A stretch of 64,000 bases of DNA from positions 878,501 to 942,500 of the forward strand of contig NZ_CP117466.1 in the NCBI RefSeq assembly GCF_028621715.1. Reading direction: 5' to 3'. Each line of letters opens with the position of its first letter. The stretch's first letter is position 1. The translations under genes were made by a program, and so were the position numbers. Of this stretch, positions 29,308-37,240 are shown in pieces. The notes under the pieces were generated by a model, which was given only the letters and a program-made list of their open reading frames with translations, was not told where the DNA came from and searched no databases. The DNA is from Paracoccus marcusii. Its GTDB lineage: Bacteria; Pseudomonadota; Alphaproteobacteria; Rhodobacterales; Rhodobacteraceae.

Positions 29308-31166
29308 CAGAATGCCTGCCCCAATCCAAGGTAAAGTTGCACGCCGTTGCCGGTGTCGCCGCTGACCGGCCCGGCCACGTCGAACCGCAGCGGTCCGATC
29401 GGCGTGTCATAGCGCACGCCCAGACCGGCGCCCGCGTGATCGTCGCCCTCGCCGCCGAAGGCGTCGCCCGTCCAGACCTGGCCGTAATCGGCAAAGGCCA
29501 CGACGCCGATCTTCTCGCGCACCTGGACGCGGAATTCGGCCGTGGCGCTGGCAACCGACAGGCCGCCGGTCTTGATCGGGCCGTCCGGGCCCGCGATCTC
29601 CTCGACCCCCAGGGACTGATAGGGATGGCCGCGCACCGTGCCGCCCCCGCCCGAGAAGAACAGATAGTTGCGCGGCGTCGTGGCAAGCTCGCTGCCAAAG
29701 ACCGACCCCGCCCGCGCCCGGCCCGCCAGGGTGAACCGATCATCGGCGCCGAACGACCGGAAGGCCCGCCCCTCGGCCAGGGCGCGCATGCCGGAACTGG
29801 TGTCCTCGAATCCGGCAAAGGGCGTCACCTCGGCGGACAGATAGAAGCCGCGCTTGGCGTTGTTCTGATCCTCGCGGCGGTCCCAGATCACGTCCATCGG
29901 CAGGGCCAGGACCTTGAAGTCGGTGCGCCCGTTGGCGTCGAAGACGCGCGAGTACTGGTATTCCAGCGCCGCGTCGGCGGTCAGGCGGTCGCTGAAGATG
30001 TGGTTCAGACCGAAACCCAACGTCGCCAGGTCCTCGTCGTAATCCTCCTCGCGCATTTGGGCCACCTCGGCCTCGACATAGGCGGTGGTGTCGGGGGTGA
30101 TCGTAGCGGGGCGTTCCAAACGGATCGTCAGCTCGTCGTCGCGGTCGCTGGTCTCGGATCCGATGTCCTTGATCCGCCCGTCGATGCGCAGACGCTCGCC
30201 CCCGCCCAGCAGGTTGCGATGCATCCAATAGGCCGACACCAGCGCCCCGTCCGTGGTCGAGATCTCGGCGCCGGCCCCGATGCGCCGGGGGGGCTGTTCG
30301 ACCACGGCCAGGTCCACGTCCAGCGTGTTGCCGGGGCTCAGCGTCTCTGCCTCCTGCAGGGTGATCGCCGAGAACACGCCGGTGCGGCGCAGGCGCTGGC
30401 GGACGGTGTCCAGTTCCTGGGGGTCGAAGCGCTCCCCCTCGGGGAAGCCGGCGATCTTGCGCAGGCGGCGTTCGTTCAGGCGCTGGTTGCCGCTGACGGA
30501 CATGCGCCCGAAGGTGACGGCCGGGCCGGGTGACAGGGCGATGCGGCTGTCGACCTGATCGGCGTCGTGATCGGCCACGATCTGCTGGTCGGCGACATCG
30601 GCCTTGGCATGGCCATAGGCGCGCCAGCCGTCCACACCCGCCAGGGCTGTGCTGCGCATGACGCCGGTGCCCGCAATCTCGCCCATGGCGTATTCGTCAG
30701 GTACCTCGGTGCCGGGGGCCACCGGGGCCATCTGGGCGCGCGAGAAGCGGAAGACCGGGCCGGGATCGACGGTCACGACGACACGGGACACCTGGGCGGG
30801 CGCGTCCAGGGGCGCCACCTCGGCGGCCTCGACCCCGTCCAGGGTGATGGTCACGGCGCCATCGTAGAACCCCTGATCGTACAGCAGGCCCAGGATGCGG
30901 GCGTAATCGCCGCGCGCAGCCGCCAGCACGTCCTGTCCGGTGGTGCGATCCTCGTTCAGCGCGCCGGTCAGCAGCAGCGACTGGCGGATCTGGCGGGTCA
31001 GCCCCTCGTCCCCGCCGGCGACCTGCACGTCCAGCGCGACGGGCCCCTCGGATTCGCTGCTGCCGCCAAACAGGCCAGAGAACGGAGAGCTGCTTTGCGC
31101 CATCGCGGCACCCGCCACGCCAAGCGCCGTCCCTGCCACCAGGATCGCCCTAAGATATGCCCGCAT
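29307..31166 (-). CDS. tamA: Outer-membrane assembly factor TamA (BamA/TamA family)
   Basis: A 619-residue Omp85-family protein: signal peptide (residues 1-23, ending GAAMAQ), POTRA domains (~residues 40-260; for example GQDVLAAARGDYARILGLLYDQGFYDGAV split over the first), and a C-terminal 16-strand barrel with the lid-lock motif VRGHPYQSLG (~residues 515-525) and a final aromatic F. TamA sits in the outer membrane and works with TamB. The 113 bp upstream gap separates it from glk on the same strand. Confidence 0.94.
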   Translation of the reverse strand: MRAYLRAILVAGTALGVAGAAMAQSSSPFSGLFGGSSESEGPVALDVQVAGGDEGLTRQIRQSLLLTGALNEDRTTGQDVLAAARGDYARILGLLYDQGFYDGAVTITLDGVEAAEVAPLDAPAQVSRVVVTVDPGPVFRFSRAQMAPVAPGTEVPDEYAMGEIAGTGVMRSTALAGVDGWRAYGHAKADVADQQIVADHDADQVDSRIALSPGPAVTFGRMSVSGNQRLNERRLRKIAGFPEGERFDPQELDTVRQRLRRTGVFSAITLQEAETLSPGNTLDVDLAVVEQPPRRIGAGAEISTTDGALVSAYWMHRNLLGGGERLRIDGRIKDIGSETSDRDDELTIRLERPATITPDTTAYVEAEVAQMREEDYDEDLATLGFGLNHIFSDRLTADAALEYQYSRVFDANGRTDFKVLALPMDVIWDRREDQNNAKRGFYLSAEVTPFAGFEDTSSGMRALAEGRAFRSFGADDRFTLAGRARAGSVFGSELATTPRNYLFFSGGGGTVRGHPYQSLGVEEIAGPDGPIKTGGLSVASATAEFRVQVREKIGVVAFADYGQVWTGDAFGGEGDDHAGAGLGVRYDTPIGPLRFDVAGPVSGDTGNGVQLYLGLGQAF

Positions 31167-31279
31167 CGCCTGCCCCGTCTTTTTGCTTGCGGCAATTCAA
31201 ACAGGATCGACGGGGCGAATCCAGCAATCTTTGGGGATTTTCCCGGATTGGCAGTTAACCTTTGCGGGACCGGCGAAGC

Positions 31280-32206
31280 CTAGCCCAGGGCCGCCAGACA
31301 GCCGTGCAGCGCCGCCATGTCGTCACGGATCAGAAAGACCGGCGTGTTTTCAGGGATATGGCGCATGTGGCTTTCCGCCAGGAAGGCCGGTTCGAACAGC
31401 GCCATCCGGTCGGCGATGCTGCGGCCCACGCTGCCGGCCAGGAACAGCCCCTCCAGCGGCATGAAGCGCAGCGACAGTTCGCGGCACAACAGCCCGACCA
31501 GTTCGGCGAACAGGTCATAGGTCGCGACGGCCGCCGGATCGCCCGCCTCGGCGGCGCGGGCGACGTCCTCGCTGCGCATGGGGGCGGTGCCGGTCATCGC
31601 AGCGTGCAGGCGCGACAGGCCGCGGCCCGCGAACGTCTCCTCGGTCGAAAAGAAGCCGGCCGCGGCGTCGGTGCCGACGCGGTCCTGCAGGCGGGCCATG
31701 ATGTTGGCGGGCAGATGGGTGTGCCCCTCCTCGGCCTCAAGGACGGTGATCGCGCCGCCGGGCAGCACGCGCACCGCGCAGACGTTGAAGCCGGTGCCCA
31801 GGCCCACGACCAGCGCCTGCCCGTTGCGGGCGCGGGTCACGGGGGCCGCGCGCAGCGTGCCCAGCTGTTCGCCCGCCAGCGACGGGGTGGAATAGCCGAG
31901 CGCCGACAGGTCGTTGATCAGCCTCACCTGGTCGGCATCGGTCAGCCGCGCCAGGTTGTCCTCGTCGAACGACCAGTCGCGGTTGGTCAGCTGCGCACGC
32001 CCGCCGCTGACCGGCCCCGCCACGGCGATGCACATGGACGAGATGTTGGGCTGGTGCTGTTCCGCCATGAACTGGCGCACCACATCGTCGAAGCTGGCAA
32101 AGTCGTCACCCTTGAAGCGGGTGACCGTGCCGGCGTCGATGGACCCGTTGCGCGCGATCGCCATCCGCGCATTGGTTCCGCCCACATCGCCCAGAAGCAT
32201 CGCCAT
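31280..32206 (-). CDS. glk: Glucokinase
   Basis: A 308-residue ROK-distant Glk-type kinase: LLGDVGGTNARMA phosphate loop at the N-terminus, catalytic Asp in LINDLSALG, GLGTGFNVC and E-A-E-E-G-H-T glucose-binding segments. It phosphorylates glucose to glucose 6-phosphate after uptake. It follows the sugar transporter ATPase gene by 14 bp with a GAAGGGGTG site, so transport and phosphorylation are co-expressed in one leftward operon. Confidence 0.92.
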   Translation of the reverse strand: MAMLLGDVGGTNARMAIARNGSIDAGTVTRFKGDDFASFDDVVRQFMAEQHQPNISSMCIAVAGPVSGGRAQLTNRDWSFDEDNLARLTDADQVRLINDLSALGYSTPSLAGEQLGTLRAAPVTRARNGQALVVGLGTGFNVCAVRVLPGGAITVLEAEEGHTHLPANIMARLQDRVGTDAAAGFFSTEETFAGRGLSRLHAAMTGTAPMRSEDVARAAEAGDPAAVATYDLFAELVGLLCRELSLRFMPLEGLFLAGSVGRSIADRMALFEPAFLAESHMRHIPENTPVFLIRDDMAALHGCLAALG

Positions 32207-32220
32207 GCTGTCACCCCTTC

Positions 32221-33327
32221 TCAGTTCAGCCGTTCCCCGTCCTTAGGCGAGAAGTACGACACTTTCGAGAGGTCGAATGCCAGCGGAAACGGCTGGCGCG
32301 CCCGGACGGCGCTTTCCGCGCGCAGCCGCGCGGTGACCGCCTTGCCGCCCAGATGGGTCACGGCGAAGGTGTCGGCACCCGCCGGTTCGACGATCTCGAT
32401 CATCACGTCGCCGCCCGCACCCTGAGCGGTTCCGGGCAGATGGGCGTTGCCCGTCGCCTCGTGGATGTCCTCGGGGCGCACGCCCAGGACGATCTGGTCG
32501 GGCAGGTCGCGGGCCACCGGGTCGGTGATGACCAGCGGCGTGTCGCCGGGACGGTCGATCTCGATCCGGGTCTGGCCCGCCTCGGACCGGACGCGGGCCG
32601 GGATCAGGTTCATCGCCGGGCTGCCCATGAAATCGGCCACGAACATGTTGGCGGGCTTGTTGTAGATCTCGGCCGGGGTGCCGATCTGCTGGATCACCCC
32701 GCCCTTCATGACGACGATCTTGGTGGCCAGCGTCATCGCCTCGATCTGGTCATGGGTGACATAGACGATGGATGCGTTCAGGTCCTGGTGCAGCTTCTTG
32801 ATCTCAGTCCGCATGGACACGCGCAGCTTCGCGTCCAGGTTGGACAGCGGTTCGTCGAACAGGAACAGCGCGGGGTCGCGGACCAGGGCGCGGCCCATGG
32901 CGACGCGCTGGCGCTGGCCGCCCGACAGCTGACCCGGCTTGCGATCCAGCAGCGGCTCGATCTGCAGCTGGCGCGAGACCTCGGCCAGCTTGGTGGCCTG
33001 GGTGGCCTTGTCGACGCCGCGCACCTTCATGCCGAAGGTGATGTTCTTGGCGACCGTCATCGTCGGGTAGAGGGCATAGGACTGGAACACCATCGCGATG
33101 TCGCGGTCCTTGGGGCTGACGCCCGTCACGTCGCGGTTCGCGATGCGGATGGCGCCGCCGGTGATCGGCTCCAGCCCGGCGATGCAGTTCAGCAGCGTGG
33201 ACTTGCCGCAGCCCGACGGGCCGACCAGCACCAGGAAGTCGCCCTCGTCGATGCTGATGTTGATGTCGTGCAGAATATGGGTGTCGCCATAGGCTTTCTG
33301 CAGGTGGTCGATTTCCAGAATGGGCAT
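32221..33327 (-). CDS. Sugar ABC transporter ATP-binding protein (UgpC/MalK family)
   Basis: A 368-residue ATPase: Walker A GPSGCGKST (~37-45), Q-loop FQSYALYP, signature LSGGQRQRVA, Walker B LFLFDEPLS, H-loop VTHDQ, and the C-terminal MalK/TOBE regulatory domain that gives this family its extra length. Energises the carbohydrate permease encoded just upstream. It corresponds in position to GtsD of the pseudomonad glucose transporter. The three-base gap to the permease gene indicates strict co-translation. Confidence 0.92.
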   Translation of the reverse strand: MPILEIDHLQKAYGDTHILHDINISIDEGDFLVLVGPSGCGKSTLLNCIAGLEPITGGAIRIANRDVTGVSPKDRDIAMVFQSYALYPTMTVAKNITFGMKVRGVDKATQATKLAEVSRQLQIEPLLDRKPGQLSGGQRQRVAMGRALVRDPALFLFDEPLSNLDAKLRVSMRTEIKKLHQDLNASIVYVTHDQIEAMTLATKIVVMKGGVIQQIGTPAEIYNKPANMFVADFMGSPAMNLIPARVRSEAGQTRIEIDRPGDTPLVITDPVARDLPDQIVLGVRPEDIHEATGNAHLPGTAQGAGGDVMIEIVEPAGADTFAVTHLGGKAVTARLRAESAVRARQPFPLAFDLSKVSYFSPKDGERLN

Positions 33328-33330
33328 GGC

Positions 33331-34185
33331 TTATCCCTTGACGCTGCCGGCGGTCAGGCCGCGGATGAAGTATTTGCCGGCGACGACATAGACCAGCAGC
33401 GTGGGCAGGGCGGCGATGATCGCCGCGGCCATGTCCACGTTGTAGGCTTTGACGCCGGTGGTGGAGTTGACGATGTTGTTCAGCGCGACGGTCACGGGCT
33501 GCGACCCGGCCCCGCTGAAGCTGACGCCGAACAGGAAGTCGTTCCAGATCTGCGTGAACTGCCAGATGACCGACACGGTGATGATCGGCAGCGAGATCGG
33601 CAGGAAGATCGACCAGAAGATGCGGAAGAACCCTGCCCCGTCGACCTTGGCCGCGCGCACCAGTTCCTGCGGGATGGTGACATAGTAGTTGCGGAAGAAC
33701 AGCGTGGTGAAGCCCAGGCCATAGATCACGTGGACGAAGATCAGCCCCGGGATGGTGCCCGCAAGACCCATCAGGCCCAGCATCTGCGCCATCGGCAGCA
33801 GCACCACCTGGAACGGGATGAAGCAGCCGAACAGGATCGCGGCAAAGAACAGGTTCGCGCCGCGGAACCGCCACTGGGCGAAGACATAGCCGTTCAGCGC
33901 GCCGATGATGGTCGAGATCATCACCGCGGGCACGGCCATCAGGACGCTGTTCCAGAAGAACGGGCGCAGGCCCTCGCACTGGGTGCCGGCGCAGGCGGAC
34001 GACCAGGCCTCGGCCCAGGGGGCGAAGGTGATCTCTCGCGGCAGGGCCAGCAGGCTGCCGGTGCGGATCTCCTCGAGGGATTTCAGCGATGTCGTCAGCA
34101 TGACGAACAGCGGCATCAGATAGAACAGGGCGAACAGGATCAGGATCCCGTACAGGCCCCACCGCAGCACGGTCTTACTTGTCAT
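33331..34185 (-). CDS. Carbohydrate ABC transporter permease (GtsC-like)
   Basis: A 284-residue inner-membrane permease with six predicted membrane segments and the EAA loop (ELVRAAKVDGAGFFRIFWSIFLP interrupted as EL-RAAKVDGAG-F) of the MalG type. The second subunit of a heterodimeric channel for an aldose; substrate inferred from the neighbouring binding protein and glucokinase. The start overlaps the preceding permease gene by 11 bp. Confidence 0.9.
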   Translation of the reverse strand: MTSKTVLRWGLYGILILFALFYLMPLFVMLTTSLKSLEEIRTGSLLALPREITFAPWAEAWSSACAGTQCEGLRPFFWNSVLMAVPAVMISTIIGALNGYVFAQWRFRGANLFFAAILFGCFIPFQVVLLPMAQMLGLMGLAGTIPGLIFVHVIYGLGFTTLFFRNYYVTIPQELVRAAKVDGAGFFRIFWSIFLPISLPIITVSVIWQFTQIWNDFLFGVSFSGAGSQPVTVALNNIVNSTTGVKAYNVDMAAAIIAALPTLLVYVVAGKYFIRGLTAGSVKG

Positions 34186-35047
34186 GGCGCGGCCTCAATT
34201 CGCTGTAGAGATAGGGAACCACGATGGCGAAGATGACCATCATCATGATCATGGCGCTGGATGCCGCCTGCCCCAGGTCGCCGCGCGAAAACGCCATGGC
34301 GTACATGTAGGTCGCGGGCAGGTCGGTGGCATAGCCCGGTCCGCCGCCGGTCAGCGCGATGACCAGGTCGAACGCCTTGATCGCCAGGTGCGCCAGCACG
34401 ATGAAGGCCGACAGGAAGATCGGCGCCATCGTCGGGATGATGATCGCGGAATAGATGCGGTGCGTAGGAATGCCGTCGACCTGGGCCGCGCGGATGATCT
34501 CGGTGTCGACCGAACGCAGTCCGGCCAGGAACAGCGCCATCACGAACCCGGATGCCTGCCAGACAGCCGCCAGCACGACGGTATAGATCGCCATTTCGGG
34601 CTTAATCAGCCAGTCGAAGGTGAAATTCTCGAACCCCCAGCCGCGGATCGCCTGCTGGATGCCCAGGCCCGGGTTCAGAATCCATTTCCAGGCGGTGCCC
34701 GTCACGATCAGCGACAGCGCCATGGGATAGAGATAGATGGTGCGCAGGACGCCCTCGGCCCGGATCTTCTGGTCCAGGAAGATCGCCAGCATCAGCCCGA
34801 TCGCCATCGAGATGACGATGAACAGGGCGCCGAAGATGAACAGGTTGTTCATCGCCACGTCCCAGCGGGGGGCGTCGAACAGCCGCTGATATTGCGTGAT
34901 ACCGTCCAGTTCATAGCGCGGCATCAGCCGCGAGCGGGTGAAGCTGATCCAGGCCGTCCAGGCGATGAAGCCATAGACAAAGACCAGGATCGCCACGAAG
35001 GACGGCGCCAAGACGACCTTGGGCACGTTGCGTTCAAGCCATTCCAT
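34175..35047 (-). CDS. Sugar ABC transporter permease (GtsB-like)
   Basis: A 290-residue MalF-type permease with six hydrophobic segments and the EAA motif EIIRAAQVDGIPTHR. A short cytoplasmic N-terminus (MEWLERNVPK) precedes the first membrane segment. It pairs with the overlapping downstream permease. A terminator-like hairpin lies between this gene and the upstream binding-protein gene, which should lower its expression relative to the binding protein. Confidence 0.9.
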   Translation of the reverse strand: MEWLERNVPKVVLAPSFVAILVFVYGFIAWTAWISFTRSRLMPRYELDGITQYQRLFDAPRWDVAMNNLFIFGALFIVISMAIGLMLAIFLDQKIRAEGVLRTIYLYPMALSLIVTGTAWKWILNPGLGIQQAIRGWGFENFTFDWLIKPEMAIYTVVLAAVWQASGFVMALFLAGLRSVDTEIIRAAQVDGIPTHRIYSAIIIPTMAPIFLSAFIVLAHLAIKAFDLVIALTGGGPGYATDLPATYMYAMAFSRGDLGQAASSAMIMMMVIFAIVVPYLYSELRPRHDK

Positions 35048-35060
35048 TTCCGGTAAACCC

Positions 35061-35100
35061 CCAAAGAAAAACCCCGCGCCCGCGATCCGGGGCGCGGGGT
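35061..35100 (-). terminator. Intra-operon hairpin between binding-protein and permease genes
   Basis: An 11 bp GC-rich stem ACCCCGCGCCC / GGGCGCGGGGT (35071-35081 with 35090-35100); on the minus strand it is followed by TTTTTCTTTGG. It has the form of a rho-independent terminator but lies inside the transporter operon, 14 bp after the binding-protein stop. Probably a partial terminator or 3' stabiliser that keeps binding-protein mRNA abundant. Confidence 0.8.
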
Positions 35101-35113
35101 CGTCAGGCCGTGA

Positions 35114-36355
35114 TCACATCGCGTTGGCGACGGCGTCGGCCAGTTGCGCCACGGCGTCGTCCGACGACATGTCGCTGTTGAAATGCGCGGTCACCACGTC
35201 GGTGATCGCACCGGCCGGCGCGCCGCGCAGCGCCATGCCATGCGCATAGCTGGGCAGCAGGGAGCCGTTTTCCGCATCCGCGGTCATGTCGGCGTTCGAC
35301 TGCTTGGCGCAGTCGTCGAAGTCGTCCAGCGCCACGTCGGTGCGGGCCGGGATCGAGCCCTTGTTCAGGTTGAACGTCTTCTGGAAGTCCGGGCCCATGA
35401 TCAGGCTGGCCAGAAGGGCCTGGCCCTGCTGCTTGTCCTCGCCGTCCAGCTCGAAGAAGGCGAAGCTGTCGACGTTGTAGAGGAAGCCCTCGCCCGGGGT
35501 GGGCGCGCAGACGAAGTCAACGCCCGGCTGCTTGCCGGCGGCCAGGAACTCTCCCTTGGCCCAGTCGCCCATGATCTGGAAGGCGGCCTCGTTGTTCATG
35601 ACCATGGCCGTGGCCAGGTTCCAGTCACGACCCGAGAAGTTGTCGTCGACAAAGCCGCGGATGGTCCGCATCTGGTCGAAGACCTGCTTCATCGTGTCCG
35701 AGGTCAGCGCCTCGGGGTCCAGATCGACCAGCGCCTGCTGATAGAATTCCGGCCCGCCCAAGCCCAGAACGACCGTCTCGAAGATGGTCGCGTCCTGCCA
35801 GTTCTGACCGCCATGGGCCAAGGGCGTGATGCCCGCGGCCTGCAGCTTTTCGGCCGCGGCGTTGAACTCTTCCCAGGTCGTGGGCATCTCGATGCCGTTC
35901 TCGTCCAGGATCTGCTTGTTGCCCCAGATCCAGTTCACGCGGTGGACGTTCACCGGTGCGGCGCACCACTGGTCCTCGCACTTCATGTGGGCGGCGATCT
36001 GCGCGGGCAACACGTCCGCCCAGCCGTTCTCCTCGGCAACAGTGCCGATGTCGGCCAGGCCGGTCTCTTCGTACCATTCCTGGATCGCGGGGCCCTTCAG
36101 CTGCACGGCGGTCGGCGCGTTGCCGGCCAGCACGCGGGCGCGCAGCGCGGTCATCGCGGCGTCACCGCCGCCGCCGGCCACGGGCATGTCGGTCCAGGTG
36201 CCGCCCTCGGCCGCGAACTGCTCCTGCAGGACGGCGACCGATTTCGCCTCGCCGCCGGATGTCCACCAGTGCAGCACCTCTGCGGTGGGTTCGGCCATCG
36301 CCGGCGCAGCCAGCATCACGGCGGTCGAAGCCGCCAGAACGGATTTGATGTTCAT
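35114..36355 (-). CDS. Glucose/mannose-type ABC transporter substrate-binding protein (GtsA-like)
   Basis: A 413-residue periplasmic protein with a signal peptide (residues 1-21, ending PAMA). Segments EVLHWWTSGGEAKSV, a GGGGDAAMTALRARVLAGN stretch, APVNVHRVNWIWGN and QIMGDWAKGEF closely match the glucose/mannose-binding protein GtsA of Pseudomonas as I remember it. Two pairs of cysteines (CEDQWC; C..C in the C-terminal half) may form disulfides. First gene of the leftward sugar operon; divergent from a two-component system across a 180 bp control region. Confidence 0.87.
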   Translation of the reverse strand: MNIKSVLAASTAVMLAAPAMAEPTAEVLHWWTSGGEAKSVAVLQEQFAAEGGTWTDMPVAGGGGDAAMTALRARVLAGNAPTAVQLKGPAIQEWYEETGLADIGTVAEENGWADVLPAQIAAHMKCEDQWCAAPVNVHRVNWIWGNKQILDENGIEMPTTWEEFNAAAEKLQAAGITPLAHGGQNWQDATIFETVVLGLGGPEFYQQALVDLDPEALTSDTMKQVFDQMRTIRGFVDDNFSGRDWNLATAMVMNNEAAFQIMGDWAKGEFLAAGKQPGVDFVCAPTPGEGFLYNVDSFAFFELDGEDKQQGQALLASLIMGPDFQKTFNLNKGSIPARTDVALDDFDDCAKQSNADMTADAENGSLLPSYAHGMALRGAPAGAITDVVTAHFNSDMSSDDAVAQLADAVANAM

Positions 36356-36470
36356 GGATCCTCCCAGATCTATCCCGCGCGGATTCGGTGACCGCGTGTG
36401 GGTCGATCATGCCGCAAGCCCAGTCATGTCCGCAACGCAGTGCAGCCATGCGCCCGGCAGTTTTCGCAGC

Positions 36471-36495
36471 GTTACGTTACAAACTGTTACGTAAC
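36471..36495. promoter_or_regulatory. GTTAC-repeat operator between sugar transporter and two-component genes
   Basis: Direct GTTAC elements start at 36471, 36476 and 36486, and the last forms a perfect 10 bp palindrome GTTACGTAAC (36486-36495). The cluster lies just upstream of a -10-like TGCTAGAT (36508-36515) facing the response regulator gene. OmpR-family regulators bind short direct repeats about one helical turn apart, as for the elements at 36476 and 36486. Likely the binding site of the adjacent regulator; inferred. Confidence 0.6.
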
Positions 36496-36535
36496 CCCTC
36501 CCTGCGATGCTAGATCACGGATCGGAGGACCGTTG

Positions 36536-37240
36536 ATGAGCCTGCACCGCCTTCTGCTGGTCGAGGATGACGCAGACATGGCCGCCATGCTGGCCGCCTA
36601 TCTGCAGCGCCACGGCCTGCACGTGACGCGCGCCGACAGCCGCGCGACCGCACTGGCCGCGCTGCGCGGCGGCCGGGTGGACCTGATCCTGCTGGACGTG
36701 TCCCTGGGCGATGACGACGGCGTGGCGATCTGCGCCGAGATCCGCGAGGCGCAGGACGTGCCCATCATCATGGTCAGCGCCCTGTCCGCCGACCACCAGC
36801 GCATGGCCGGCTACGAGGTCGGTGCGGACGACTATATCGCCAAGCCCTTCAACCCCGACCTGCTGCTGGCGCGCATCCGGGCGGTGCTGCGCCGCGCGGG
36901 CCGCGCGCCCAGCCTGTCGCACCGCAAGCGCGACAGCGTGCTGCGGTTCGCGGGCTGGCGCTATGACGCGCGGCGCGACGAGGTGACCGCCCCCGGCGGC
37001 TGGCAGGTCAGCCTGTCGTCGCGCGAAACCGCGCTGCTGCGGGTGTTCCTGGCCAATCCGCTGATCCCCCTGACCCGCGACGAGATCGCCGCCGCGCTGG
37101 ACGACGACGAGGCGGCCGAGGGGCGCGCGATCGACATGCTGGTCGGCCGCCTGCGCCAGAAGACCGACCCGGCGCTGATCCGGACCGAACGCGGGCTGGG
37201 CTATGTGCTGTCGGCCGAGGTCGCGCGTGACGCTGACTGA
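36536..37240 (+). CDS. OmpR-family response regulator (GltR-like position)
   Basis: A 234-residue regulator: receiver domain with VEDDAD acidic pair (~9-14), phosphoacceptor Asp54 (LLDVSLGDDDG), Lys in AKPFNP, and a C-terminal winged helix (SSRETALLRVFLANP ... RTERGLGYVL). The ATG follows CGGAGGA by six bases. It is divergent from a glucose-type ABC operon with glucokinase and overlaps its partner kinase gene by 14 bp. In pseudomonads the neighbouring GltR/GtrS pair controls glucose uptake, so the same role is probable here. Confidence 0.88.
   Translation: MSLHRLLLVEDDADMAAMLAAYLQRHGLHVTRADSRATALAALRGGRVDLILLDVSLGDDDGVAICAEIREAQDVPIIMVSALSADHQRMAGYEVGADDYIAKPFNPDLLLARIRAVLRRAGRAPSLSHRKRDSVLRFAGWRYDARRDEVTAPGGWQVSLSSRETALLRVFLANPLIPLTRDEIAAALDDDEAAEGRAIDMLVGRLRQKTDPALIRTERGLGYVLSAEVARDAD

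Noticed and set aside
25642..29334. A 1230-codon open frame on the plus strand opposite tamB
   Set aside because: It is a mirror of tamB in very GC-rich DNA: Gln/Ala/Arg/Gly-rich, no domain, and it overlaps a gene with clear TamB signatures.
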